The notes under the pieces: model-generated
Told to the model about the DNA's origin: nothing
The model's database searches: none
What the model saw: the letters and a program-made list of their open reading frames with translations, nothing else
Made by a program: the position numbers and the translations under genes
Source of the DNA: Paraburkholderia bryophila
GTDB lineage: Bacteria > Pseudomonadota > Gammaproteobacteria > Burkholderiales > Burkholderiaceae
Assembly: GCF_013409255.1 (NCBI RefSeq)
Contig: NZ_JACCAS010000001.1
Span: forward strand, 4,464,001-4,528,000
Length of the DNA stretch: 64,000 nucleotides
Reading direction: 5' to 3'
Shown here: in pieces, positions 54,756-63,629 of the stretch
How the letters are laid out: each line of letters starts with the position of its first letter
Position numbering within the stretch: the stretch's first letter is position 1

Positions 54756-55865
54756 ATGAACCCGCTTTCGCACGCTCTATCGCGTAACGGCAATAACTTC
54801 GACCTCGTGCGCCTTCTGGCCGCCGTGGCCGTCGTGTATGGCCACTCGTATCTGCTGCAGGCGCCCGACGGCACCACGGACTGGATCCAGAACGCGCTCG
54901 GTTTCGACGGTTTCGGCGCGCTCGGCGTGTACGCGTTTTTCCTGCTGAGCGGCATGCTGGTGACCGCGAGCTTCGACCGGCAACGCTCGGTGCCGCGCTT
55001 CGCGGCGTTGCGCATTGCGCGTTTGTGGCCGGCGGTGGCAGTGGGCTCGCTGGTGACGGTGTTCGTCATCGGTCCGTTGTTCACCACGTTGCCGCTGCGC
55101 GACTACTTCGCGTCCGGCATGACGTGGGCCAACCTCGACAACTTCTCGACCATCGTGCTGAAAACCGGCTGGGCGCTGCCCGGCGTGTTCGAGCACAACC
55201 GCTTTCCCGTCGACATCTGCGGCCCGCTGTGGACGCTGCCGCTCGAAGTGCGCTGCTACCTGATCGTGCTCGTGACCGGGCTGCTGGGGCTGCTGTCCAG
55301 CGCGCGCGGAGTGGCGCTGGCGGCGGCGCTGGGTTGCGCGGCGTTCGTGCTGCGCGTGCATGTGCCGCATCTGCAGATCGGGCTGCGCGATTTCAGCGAA
55401 ACGCCCGGCGGCTATTCGTTCTGGCCGGAGCCGTTCTTCATGCTGGGGATGCTGCTCTACGGATGGCGCGAACGGATCAACATTAGCGGCCTGACGGCGC
55501 TTGGGCTGATGATGGTGTTTCTCGTGTTCCGCGATACGGCCGGCGCGCAGCCGCTGTTCTATCTGGCCTTCGTGGTCGGCGTGCTGTGGGTCGGTACGAC
55601 GCCGTTGCTGCGGCGCCTGGTGCCGCGTCACGATTACTCGTATGGGATCTATCTGTACGGCTTCATGGTGCAGCAATGCATCGCGAATATCGCGCCGCAG
55701 TTGAGCCATGTGACGTCGCTACTGATCGCCGCGCCGTTGATCCTGCTGTGCGCGGCGCTGTCGTGGCACTGCGTGGAGCGGCCGGTGCTGAAGTGGTGCC
55801 GCGCAAGGCTGGCGCGCCGTGAGGCGCCGCTTGCCGAGGGCATGGCGGCGGGAGATCAGGCGTGA
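54756..55865 (+). CDS. OafA/YrhL-type membrane acyltransferase
   Basis: The 369-residue protein belongs to acyltransferase family 3: about ten hydrophobic segments, the N-terminal NNFDLVRLLAAVAVVYGHSYL (conserved R and H) and the FFLLSGMLVTASF segment. Members O-acetylate or O-acylate sugars or polysaccharides at the inner membrane. The typical C-terminal SGNH domain is absent, so it is the short form. GAGAGG precedes the ATG. Neighbours give no clue to the acceptor, as no polysaccharide genes are nearby. Confidence 0.88.
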   Translation: MNPLSHALSRNGNNFDLVRLLAAVAVVYGHSYLLQAPDGTTDWIQNALGFDGFGALGVYAFFLLSGMLVTASFDRQRSVPRFAALRIARLWPAVAVGSLVTVFVIGPLFTTLPLRDYFASGMTWANLDNFSTIVLKTGWALPGVFEHNRFPVDICGPLWTLPLEVRCYLIVLVTGLLGLLSSARGVALAAALGCAAFVLRVHVPHLQIGLRDFSETPGGYSFWPEPFFMLGMLLYGWRERINISGLTALGLMMVFLVFRDTAGAQPLFYLAFVVGVLWVGTTPLLRRLVPRHDYSYGIYLYGFMVQQCIANIAPQLSHVTSLLIAAPLILLCAALSWHCVERPVLKWCRARLARREAPLAEGMAAGDQA

Positions 55866-56007
55866 GGCGAGGGTGGCAGCAGGGTGCCCGGAATGGGCGC
55901 CCGTAGTTGACACGGAGGAGGTGCCGCGGATCTTGAAATCGGCACTCGCGCCAGCCGTTTCGCTCACTTGCCGGCGAAAACCACTCCGCCGGCTTTCCTC
56001 TTCAGCG

Positions 56008-56868
56008 TTATGCGTTCGCGGCCGCTTCGCGCTCGGCGGCTTCGATCGTGTTGACCAGCAGCATCGTGATGGTCATCGGGCCGACGCCGCCCGGCACCGG
56101 CGTGATATAGCCGGCCACTTCCTTGACGCCCGCGAAATCGACGTCGCCGCACAGCTTGCCGGCTTCGTCGCGATTCATGCCGACGTCGATCACCGCCGCG
56201 CCCGGCTTGACCATTTCCGCCGTCAGAATGTTGCGCAGGCCGGTGGCGGCAACCACCACGTCCGCATGGCGCGTATGAGCGGCCAGATCGCGCGTCTTGC
56301 TATGGCAGATCGTGACCGTTGCGCCCGCTTCGAGCAACAGCAGCGCCATCGGCTTGCCGACGATGTTCGAGCGGCCGATCACCACCGCGTTTGCGCCTTG
56401 CAGCGGAATTTCGTAGGCGGCGAGCATTTTCATCACGCCGTACGGCGTGCACGGACGGAACAGCGGCTGACCGGTCATCAACGCGCCGGCGTTGGCGACG
56501 TGAAAGCCGTCCACGTCTTTCTCGGGCGCGATCGCCTCGATCACCTTGTGGCTGTCGATATGCTTCGGCAACGGCAGTTGCACCAGAATGCCGTGAATGC
56601 GCGGGTCGCGGTTCAGTTCGTCGATGCGCGCGAGCAGCTCGGCTTCCGGCAGATCGGCCGGATAACGGTCGAACGACGAACCGAGGCCGTTGTCGTGGCA
56701 GGCCTTGATCTTGTTGCGCACATACACTTCGCTAGCCGGATTGTCGCCGACCAGCACCACGGCGAGGCCCGGCTGATGGCCGCGGGCGGTCAACGCGGCG
56801 GCGCGCGTGGCGACGTCGGCGCGCAGGGTCTGGGAAAGGGCTAGGCCGTCGATCAGTTTGGCTGTCAT
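56008..56868 (-). CDS. folD: methylenetetrahydrofolate dehydrogenase/cyclohydrolase
   Basis: The 286-residue protein is a standard Fol[17 protein letters not shown] with the catalytic Lys, [26 protein letters not shown], the NADP-binding [14 protein letters not shown] and VIDVGMNR, and the closing [15 protein letters not shown]. It interconverts methylene-, methenyl- and formyl-tetrahydrofolate. ATG 56868 was chosen as it yields MTAKLIDG, the usual opening. The ribosome site is weak. It converges on the acyltransferase gene. Confidence 0.96.
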   Translation of the reverse strand: MTAKLIDGLALSQTLRADVATRAAALTARGHQPGLAVVLVGDNPASEVYVRNKIKACHDNGLGSSFDRYPADLPEAELLARIDELNRDPRIHGILVQLPLPKHIDSHKVIEAIAPEKDVDGFHVANAGALMTGQPLFRPCTPYGVMKMLAAYEIPLQGANAVVIGRSNIVGKPMALLLLEAGATVTICHSKTRDLAAHTRHADVVVAATGLRNILTAEMVKPGAAVIDVGMNRDEAGKLCGDVDFAGVKEVAGYITPVPGGVGPMTITMLLVNTIEAAEREAAANA

Positions 56869-57226
56869 GGTCGGGTCGAGATGGGCAGTTTGAAAAGCGG
56901 GGCAGCGCACGGGCGCTGGAGCGCGCCACGCGATGGCGCTTTTCGACGGGAGCGGGTCGCCGCATGAAAAGCGCGCGGCGCGAATCGGAGATAGGCGCCA
57001 CTGCGAAGTCCGACATTATACCGGCCCTACATGACGCGCCGTGGACGGATTCCCGGTCGCGAGCGACGTAGATCATGCGTCGGTCGCTTGAAGGAGGGAG
57101 ACAGTGCGACGGGACGGCGGCACGACAGCGCCGCCTCGAAACGTGCTTTGGCATGCCACCGCCGCCGCGACACGCGATAGACCGATTGCGGCCGGCAGGT
57201 GCCCGCCCGCAGCCCCATGGCCACCT
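56869..57226. other. intergenic region upstream of folD
   Basis: About 360 bases between folD and the DUF2950 gene. No credible gene, RNA or terminator was found. It should contain the folD promoter, which I could not locate with confidence. Confidence 0.4.
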
Positions 57227-58171
57227 CTAAGGCTGTTGCACCGCCTGCCAGCTATCGTCCGGATCGAACGCCCGGATCGTGGCCGCCGCCCGCGCGGTCT
57301 GCGGGCCGAGGTTCTTCTGATACACCTGACCGTCCTGATTGACGACGAAGCTCATCACGCCGGTCTTGCCATAGTCGGCCGGCGACGCGATCAGTCCGAA
57401 CCCGCCGGTCATCGACCCGTTCACCACATAGTTCTGCGCGCCGCCCTTCGCGTGCGCACCCTGCGCGGTCAGGATCCGGTAGTGATAGCCGTGATAGGCC
57501 TCTTTGGGCAGCGTGCCGTTAGGCATCGTCGCGGCGAGCGGGCCGAGCGGGCTTTCCGTTTCGCCGGGTGCCGTCACCCAGTACAGGCCGTCGTGCTGTC
57601 CCGGCGTACTGACGAAGCGTTCGGCGTAGCGCTGGGTCAGGTTGTGATAATCGTTTTGCGCATCGAGATAGGCGAGCGAGGTCTGGATCGCCGCGCGCTC
57701 GTTACGGCCGATACGGCGCGTCAGCATCTCGTTGCGCGCCGCGGGCGGATCGAAGCGCCAGCCGTGCGCGGCCTGCACGAGCGGAATCGGCAGGGTCCAG
57801 CCGCTGTCGCCGACGGCCAGATGCGCGGTCGCGTGGCCGTTGCCGGTGGCCGGGTCGTCGACGATCTGGTGACCCTTCGACCATGCGCCGAGGAACTCGT
57901 AGATATCGTCCTGGCCAATGCCCTCGGTTGGAATGAAGCGATGGAAGTCGCTGCCGAGCACGTGTTTGAGCGCCCCTTCGTCGTTACGCGAGAGGGCGTC
58001 GACGAACGCGTTGGCGGCGTCGTCGGCGCTGGGGTAGACCGCTTGAGCGTGCGCGGCCGGCGTGCCCATCAGCAAGGCCGACGCCATCAGCAGCGTGCCG
58101 GCCGTGCCGAACTCGGCGGCGAGTGTCGCAAGGTGGGCGCGCAACGCGCCGCGTGGGGATAAGCGCATCAT
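57227..58171 (-). CDS. DUF2950 secreted protein
   Basis: The 314-residue protein has a signal peptide (residues 1-43, ending TPAAHAQA) and a DUF2950 body: FVDALSRNDEGALKHVLG, a central AAIQTSLAYLDAQNDY, SPLGPL and YHYRILTAQGAHAKGGAQNYVVNG, with a GVMSFVVNQDGQVYQKNLG close. Function is not known. AGGAG lies six bases before ATG 58171. It starts 20 bases after the stop of the DUF3300 gene, and these two domains occur together so often that a shared envelope function is expected. Confidence 0.88.
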   Translation of the reverse strand: MMRLSPRGALRAHLATLAAEFGTAGTLLMASALLMGTPAAHAQAVYPSADDAANAFVDALSRNDEGALKHVLGSDFHRFIPTEGIGQDDIYEFLGAWSKGHQIVDDPATGNGHATAHLAVGDSGWTLPIPLVQAAHGWRFDPPAARNEMLTRRIGRNERAAIQTSLAYLDAQNDYHNLTQRYAERFVSTPGQHDGLYWVTAPGETESPLGPLAATMPNGTLPKEAYHGYHYRILTAQGAHAKGGAQNYVVNGSMTGGFGLIASPADYGKTGVMSFVVNQDGQVYQKNLGPQTARAAATIRAFDPDDSWQAVQQP

Positions 58172-58191
58172 CAGAGACTCCTCTTGATCGT

Positions 58192-59535
58192 TCAACGGCC
58201 GCGGCCGAAATGGTGTCCACCGGCACCGCCACCGCCGCCGCCTCCACCACCGAGCCTGCCTCCGCCTGCGCCACCACCGCCGCCCCCACCCCGCTGGACG
58301 CCGCCGCCGTTTGCGCCGAGCCCTCCGCCCGCGCGTTGCTGACCGCCACCGTTCGCACCGACGCCGCCCCCCGCGCGTTGCTGACCGCCGCGATTCGCGA
58401 GCGAATCGCGGCTCGACTGGCCGCGCTGCATATCCTGACGGGCATTGTTGCCGTCGCCGGAGCCGCGCAGCGCGTTATCGCGATTGACGTTCTGCGCGCG
58501 ATTCTGCAAATCGGCGTTCGCCGTGCCGCCCTGGTGGATGCCTTGCACGCGCTGGCTCGCATTGCCGCTCAGATTTTGCCCGGTGCGATTCTGCAGGGTT
58601 TGCTGCGCCTGGGAACGCGCGTCGTCGCGGCCACGGTAGGCATCGCGCTGCGCGCCGCCGAGGTTGTTATTGCCGTTGCGATTCAGATTCGCGTTGTTGA
58701 CGTTGCGATTGACGTTGGCGTTGCGGTTCCAGTTCGTCGTGTTGCTGTTGACGTTGAGCCGGTTGTTGACGTTGACGTTGTTGTAGCGATTGACGTTGAT
58801 GTTGACGTCATGCGTGTTCCAGTTGAAGCCGCCCCACAGCGAATTGGCCACGGCGACGCCGGCGCCGAACGCGAGCCCCGCGGCGAGACCGCTCGCGATC
58901 GCATAGCCGGGCGGCGGCGGCACATACACCGGCGGATACGCCGGGTAAGGCCAGGTGCCGTACACCACCGTCGGGTTATAGGTCGGCACGTACACCACCT
59001 GCGGATTGGCCGGCACGATCTGAATCGTGCTCTGTTCGACCACGACCTTCTGCTGCGAGCTCGTCTTCAGATTGCCGGCGGCCTGCGCCTGCTTGCGCAA
59101 ACGCTGCACGGAGTCCATCACGTCGTTGGACTGGCCGAGAAAAGCGGTGCCCAGTTGCGCGACCCAGTCGGGTTTCGAGGCCATCGTGGCGAGCACCTGC
59201 GGAAACGCGACCAGCGACTGCACGCTCGGATCCCACGGTTCGGCGGCGACGGCCTTGACCGCGTCGTCGCCTTGCAGCTTCGAGTTCGCTTTCGACCACG
59301 CGGCCGCGGCCTGCACGTCCTGCGGAAAAGTGGAGGCCATCAGCACCTGGGCGAGCAGCGCGTCGGGATAGAGCGCGATTGGCGCGGTCAGCGAGTCGAG
59401 TTGCTGGTTCGACATCTTCGGCGCGCTTTGCGCATGGACCGCGCTCGGCGCGAGCAGTCCGATGAAGAGTGGCGCACCGGCCAGAGCGGCGCAAACCAGC
59501 ATCACCCGCGAGCGGTGTGCTCCGGATCGTTTCAC
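58192..59535 (-). CDS. DUF3300 secreted protein with Asn-rich segment
   Basis: The 447-residue protein has a signal peptide (residues 1-36, ending AVHAQ) and a DUF3300 domain (about 40-220: LDSLTAPIALYPDALLAQVLMASTFPQDV, DPSVQSLVAFPQVLATM, PQVVYVPTYNP). After a hydrophobic Gly/Pro stretch comes an Asn/Val-rich segment (about 235-290) and a Gly-rich tail. The start is GTG 59535, with GGGAGG eight bases upstream; no ATG lies near. It is the first gene of the DUF3300-DUF2950 operon with a sigma-70 promoter at 59860-59888, implying a leader of about 318 bases. Function is unknown. Confidence 0.87.
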   Translation of the reverse strand: MKRSGAHRSRVMLVCAALAGAPLFIGLLAPSAVHAQSAPKMSNQQLDSLTAPIALYPDALLAQVLMASTFPQDVQAAAAWSKANSKLQGDDAVKAVAAEPWDPSVQSLVAFPQVLATMASKPDWVAQLGTAFLGQSNDVMDSVQRLRKQAQAAGNLKTSSQQKVVVEQSTIQIVPANPQVVYVPTYNPTVVYGTWPYPAYPPVYVPPPPGYAIASGLAAGLAFGAGVAVANSLWGGFNWNTHDVNINVNRYNNVNVNNRLNVNSNTTNWNRNANVNRNVNNANLNRNGNNNLGGAQRDAYRGRDDARSQAQQTLQNRTGQNLSGNASQRVQGIHQGGTANADLQNRAQNVNRDNALRGSGDGNNARQDMQRGQSSRDSLANRGGQQRAGGGVGANGGGQQRAGGGLGANGGGVQRGGGGGGGAGGGRLGGGGGGGGGAGGHHFGRGR

Positions 59536-59608
59536 GATGAAATCCTCCCGGTTGTATAAGACGCGAGACGTCGATGCGCAGCTAGCGCTGCGCCGGTTCA
59601 CGGCAATG

Positions 59609-59656
59609 GAGCAAACGACGGTGCAAACGGTCGAGCAAACGGCGGAGCAAACGACT
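59609..59656 (-). repeat. four 12-bp tandem repeats in the DUF3300 leader
   Basis: On the plus strand the units read GAGCAAACGACG, GTGCAAACGGTC, GAGCAAACGGCG and GAGCAAACGACT. They begin 74 bases before the GTG start, inside the predicted untranslated leader. Confidence 0.75.
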
Positions 59657-59859
59657 GCGTAAAAACAGGCAGCGGCGAGGCGGGACGGCACGCGTTTAGC
59701 GTTGCGGCGGCAAGGCGGGTGAGACGCGGGAAGGGCGCGAATAGGCTGAATGTGCGATGGCCGTTGCTTTGCAGGGTCGGTCGACCCTGCATGCGGCGTT
59801 CGCGGCACGTCATTCCGTGTTGATCGTGCATCAGCCATTCCCGTTTAGGCGCTCTGTTT

Positions 59860-59888
59860 AAATTAGGGCGCGCAGCGAGGCTTGTCAA
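59860..59888 (-). promoter_or_regulatory. sigma-70 promoter of the DUF3300-DUF2950 operon
   Basis: On the minus strand TTGACA (59883-59888) and TAATTT (59860-59865) are separated by exactly 17 bases. Transcription would begin near 59853, giving a leader of about 318 bases. Confidence 0.75.
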
Positions 59889-60196
59889 TCACGTCAGAGG
59901 AAAACGTGGTTTCAGACGCGTGTAAGCGATTGCTGAGTCATGCGTAACGATTCGAACGGGCTCGCGTGTCGAAGCAAGGCGCTGAATTTTTACTGCGGTG
60001 CGGGAGAGCGGCGGAGTGGCCGGGAAGCGAAGCAACGGGGAAGGTGAGAAGCAGGGCAGCAGACTAAAGTGACAAGCATGGCAGCGCACACCCATGGCGG
60101 GCGAGAGCGCCTTGGGCCGGACCATGTTGCGAGTCCGGCCGTGTTCCACTGTTCAGATTTCAGATCGGCGTGAAGCGGCGAGCGCCGCTGCCGGTC
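59889..60196. other. intergenic region, no supported gene
   Basis: About 300 bases between the DUF3300 promoter and the end of the response regulator gene. A short GC hairpin at 60175-60188 could end the two-component operon but lacks a T-run. No gene is supported. Confidence 0.4.
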
Positions 60197-60841
60197 TTAC
60201 TGCGCCTGTTGCGGCTTGTTCGACAGCGCCAGTCGCAGCAGATCGGCGACCGTGTTGACGTTGAGCTTTTCCATGATGTTCGCGCGATGCGCTTCGACCG
60301 TCTTGATGCTGATGCCGAGGTCGTCGGCGATCTGCTTGTTCAGGCGGCCGGCGATGATGCGCTCCAGCACCTGGTGCTCACGTGCGGTCAGCTTGCCCAG
60401 ACGCTCGGCGGCGGCGCGCTGTTGCTGCACGCTGCTGCTTTCGCTGCGCGCCTTGTCGAGCATGCGCTCGACCAGCTTGCGCAACTCGGCTTCGTCGAAC
60501 GGTTTTTCGATGAAGTCCATCGCGCCTTTTTTCATCGTCGACACTGCCATCGGCACATCGCCGTGGCCCGTCACGAAGATGATCGGCAACACAGCATTGT
60601 CGGCGATCAGGCGTTCCTGCAATTCGAGTCCGCTCATGCCGGACATCCGTACATCGAGAATCAGACACGCGATCTGGCCCGGTTGCTGATGCGGATGCCA
60701 GGCGTCGAGGAACTGCTCGGCACCGGAGAAGCATTGCACGCGGTAGCCGTTCGCCTCCAGTAGCCAGCGCAGCGAATCTCGTACGGCCTCATCGTCGTCG
60801 ACGACAAAGACGGTTTCCTGTGTGGTGACTGGGCTGTTCAT
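60197..60841 (-). CDS. FixJ-family response regulator
   Basis: The 214-residue protein has a receiver domain (residues 8-125, phospho-acceptor D63 in CLILDVRMSGMSG) and a LuxR-type HTH (about 150-210: LTAREHQVLERIIAGRLNKQIADDLGISIKTVEAHRANIMEKL). Its start overlaps the stop of the histidine kinase by four bases, so the two are coupled. FixJ/TodT-type regulators bind DNA as dimers when phosphorylated. The neighbouring divergent gene is aceE. Target genes are unknown. Confidence 0.92.
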   Translation of the reverse strand: MNSPVTTQETVFVVDDDEAVRDSLRWLLEANGYRVQCFSGAEQFLDAWHPHQQPGQIACLILDVRMSGMSGLELQERLIADNAVLPIIFVTGHGDVPMAVSTMKKGAMDFIEKPFDEAELRKLVERMLDKARSESSSVQQQRAAAERLGKLTAREHQVLERIIAGRLNKQIADDLGISIKTVEAHRANIMEKLNVNTVADLLRLALSNKPQQAQ

Positions 60842-63363
60842 AGCTCTCCCGTAACGGTTTGTGGTGTCGGCGCCTCTGACCCGCCGTTGCTCGGGCCGTC
60901 AGGCTCTCCAATAGGCAGACTGCAATGGAACGTGGCGCCTGTGATGTGACCGTCGGACTCGACGTTGTTGACCACCCACAGACGACCGCGGTGCGATTCG
61001 ATAATCGAACGGCAAATGTTCAGCCCCATGCCCATACCATCGGACTTGGTGCTGTAAAACGGTTCGAACAGCCGCTCGGCTGTTGCTTCGTCGACGCCCG
61101 GACCCTGGTCGACGACACTGATGCAGACAAACCCGCTCTCCAGTCGCACGACCACGCGGATCACCGGATCGACGGCATTCGGGCGCGCTTCGGCCATGGC
61201 TTCGGCGCCGTTCTTCAGCAGGTTGACCAGCACCTGCTCGATCAGCACCGGGTCGACGTAGATCACCGGCAGACGCGAGCGCAGATCGGTGACGATGCGA
61301 ATCCGCCGCTTGCGCACTTCGATCTCGGCCAGGCCCACCGCGTCCGCGACGATATCGGCGACGCGCGTGGCTTGCCGCTTCGGCTCGCTGCGTTTCACGA
61401 ACTCGCGAATCCGCCGGATGATCATGCCTGCCCGCACCGCCTGTTGGGCAGTCTTTTCGAGCACCGGCAGCAGATTGTCGGGCGTGGTTCGACCGGATTT
61501 AACCAGCGCGACGGTGCCGGAGCAATAGTTATTGATCGCGGCGAGCGGCTGATTCAGTTCGTGTGCGAGCGACGAGGCCATTTCGCCCATGGTCATCAGG
61601 CGGCTGGTGAACTGCAGTTTTTCGTCCTGCTGGCGCGACAGTTCCTGCGCCTGCTTGCGGGTGGTGATGTCGGTCGCGATCTGCATCTGCGCGAGGTGGC
61701 CGTCCACCCACTGAATGTACTGGCGGCGCACTTCGAACCATTTCTGGGCGCTTTGCACGTAGATTTCCTGTGCGTCGGCGGTGCTTTCGGTCAGCGCCGC
61801 GGCGGGCAGACCCGCATAGGTATCCACCATATCGATCGAATCGGACGAGGCCTGTGCGCTATCGAACCCGCCGCCCGCCAATTCCAGATGGCCGTCCGGA
61901 CGAATCCCGAACAGATGGCGGTAGTAGCGGTTGGCGAACAGCAGCTCGGCTTCGTCGGCGGCCAGCACGGACACGGCCGCGTCGAGGCTTTCGAGCACCG
62001 TGGTGAAGCGTTCGTGCGCGGCGGCGAGTTCTTCGCGCGCGCGTTTCGGTTCGGTGATGTCGGTCATCGACGACATCCAGCCGGTCTGGCGGCCCGAGCT
62101 GTCGATCAGCGGCGATACATAGAGACGGGCGTGGAACGTCGAACCGTCTTTGCGGCGCACCCGCAGTTCGAAGCCCGACGACGGCGCCTTGCCGCGCAGC
62201 GTCATATCGAGCTGGCGTTGCATTTCCGGGTACGAATCGCGCGGCCAGTAGGCGAACGGCGCGTTCTTGCCGACCAGGTCGCTTTCGTCCCAGCCGGTCA
62301 TGCGGCAGAACGCCGGATTCACGTGAGTGATGCGGCCGTGCATATCGAGCACGCGCATACCGATCAGCACGGAGTTTTCCATCGCGCGGCGGAAGAACGC
62401 TTCGGCGTACAGCGCCTGCTGCGCTTCGAAACGTTGCCGCGTGTGCTTCCACAAACTCCACAGACTCCACAGCACGAAGCACGACAGGCCGGCCACCAGC
62501 CAGACGAGCGTGTTGTTGGTGAAGTTGGTCATCTGCGGGAACGCGTAGACGCGCACCGAGACGCCCTGGCCCGGCGGGTCGAGCGGCAGATCGTAGAACA
62601 TGTCGCGCGGCAGGCGCGGGCGGGTCGACGTGGTGGTCAACTCGCGGTTGTTCACGTCGATGATCGAGATTTTGTATTTAGCCGACAACTCGGGCGGAAT
62701 GTCGTGCTTCAGGATGCCTTCCACCGAGAACACGGCGGCAATCGTGCCGAGAAAGTCGCGGTCGCGGAACACCGGCGTTTGCAGCGTGATGTAGCCGTTG
62801 CCGACGTCGTCGTAGATCAGCGGGGAGTAGACCTGGCGGCGCGTGTTGCGCGCCTCGGTGAAGGCGGCTTTGACCGCCTCGTCCATTTGCGCGTCGTTCG
62901 GCTTGGCGAGACGCTGGCCGAACACGGGCAGTGCGGTATTGGGCCAGCGCGGTTGCTGCTGGCTCGTATACCAGTTCATGTAGAGGATCTCGGGATGCCC
63001 CTGCATGATGTCCGTGGTGGACACCTGGAACGAATGCGGATCGGCGTGGCCTGCGACCAGATCGCGGGCCAGCGCCTGAATCTGTTCCTGCGCGCCAGTC
63101 ATGGACAGGCGGATCTGCTGCTGCGCCCACGCAACATTACGATAAAGCGTGTCTTCCTGCTGTTGCTGTTCGCGCCGATTCAGGCTCCACAAAATCAGAC
63201 TCATGACGACCAGAAACACCAGGATCGACAGGAGCGGCGTCAGCAAATAGGAATTCGACCACCATGGTCCATGGTGCCAGCGGGAGGACGGCGTCGAATC
63301 CGCCGGCGAACCCGCGGTGCGCGCCGAGCGAGCGAAAAGCCGTTCGGTCAACATGCGTGGCAT
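60838..63363 (-). CDS. membrane PAS-domain sensor histidine kinase (FixL/DctB-like)
   Basis: The 841-residue kinase has a transmembrane segment (about 40-60), a periplasmic sensor region (about 65-275, CHASE/dCACHE-like), a second transmembrane segment (about 279-300), two PAS domains (about 325-445 and 450-580), the HisKA phospho-acceptor H601 (SLAHELNQPLAAI) and a HATPase domain to about 825 (LLKNGAEAM, GPGVDEATAERLFEPFYSTK, GMGMGLNICRSI). The PAS sequences show no obvious haem-binding histidine, so an oxygen sensor is not claimed. Its stop overlaps the regulator start by four bases. The ATG at 63363 has no ribosome site; ATG 63354 is an alternative, with TACAAT just upstream. Confidence 0.9.
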   Translation of the reverse strand: MPRMLTERLFARSARTAGSPADSTPSSRWHHGPWWSNSYLLTPLLSILVFLVVMSLILWSLNRREQQQQEDTLYRNVAWAQQQIRLSMTGAQEQIQALARDLVAGHADPHSFQVSTTDIMQGHPEILYMNWYTSQQQPRWPNTALPVFGQRLAKPNDAQMDEAVKAAFTEARNTRRQVYSPLIYDDVGNGYITLQTPVFRDRDFLGTIAAVFSVEGILKHDIPPELSAKYKISIIDVNNRELTTTSTRPRLPRDMFYDLPLDPPGQGVSVRVYAFPQMTNFTNNTLVWLVAGLSCFVLWSLWSLWKHTRQRFEAQQALYAEAFFRRAMENSVLIGMRVLDMHGRITHVNPAFCRMTGWDESDLVGKNAPFAYWPRDSYPEMQRQLDMTLRGKAPSSGFELRVRRKDGSTFHARLYVSPLIDSSGRQTGWMSSMTDITEPKRAREELAAAHERFTTVLESLDAAVSVLAADEAELLFANRYYRHLFGIRPDGHLELAGGGFDSAQASSDSIDMVDTYAGLPAAALTESTADAQEIYVQSAQKWFEVRRQYIQWVDGHLAQMQIATDITTRKQAQELSRQQDEKLQFTSRLMTMGEMASSLAHELNQPLAAINNYCSGTVALVKSGRTTPDNLLPVLEKTAQQAVRAGMIIRRIREFVKRSEPKRQATRVADIVADAVGLAEIEVRKRRIRIVTDLRSRLPVIYVDPVLIEQVLVNLLKNGAEAMAEARPNAVDPVIRVVVRLESGFVCISVVDQGPGVDEATAERLFEPFYSTKSDGMGMGLNICRSIIESHRGRLWVVNNVESDGHITGATFHCSLPIGEPDGPSNGGSEAPTPQTVTGEL

Positions 63364-63523
63364 TGTAGCGCAGCAGGTCGCTAGCAAATGGCGCAAAAAA
63401 GCGCTGAAAGTGCCATTAATCGGCGCAAACTAGCCGACGTATCCGTCGAAGGGCAGTCAATTCAGGTTGCGCCGCAGCAATTTTCCGCATTATGAGAAGT
63501 GATCTCGCAATTCGAAAAAATTG

Positions 63524-63553
63524 TTGCGCGGACGTCGGGACCCCTTTTACAAT
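63524..63553 (+). promoter_or_regulatory. probable sigma-70 promoter of aceE
   Basis: TTGCGC (63524-63529), 18-base spacer and TACAAT (63548-63553) lie 76 bases before the aceE ATG, in the gap shared with the divergent kinase gene. Confidence 0.5.
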
Positions 63554-63629
63554 CGGCCGAAGCTGCCGCGGCCGTGCTTCGTCCGCGTCGTCTGTTCAAA
63601 GAGCGTTCCTCTAAATCCAGGAGACGAGC

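Noticed and set aside
60925..63384. Open frame of about 820 codons opposite the sensor kinase
   Set aside because: Antisense shadow in GC-rich DNA; the opposite strand has all kinase motifs in order.
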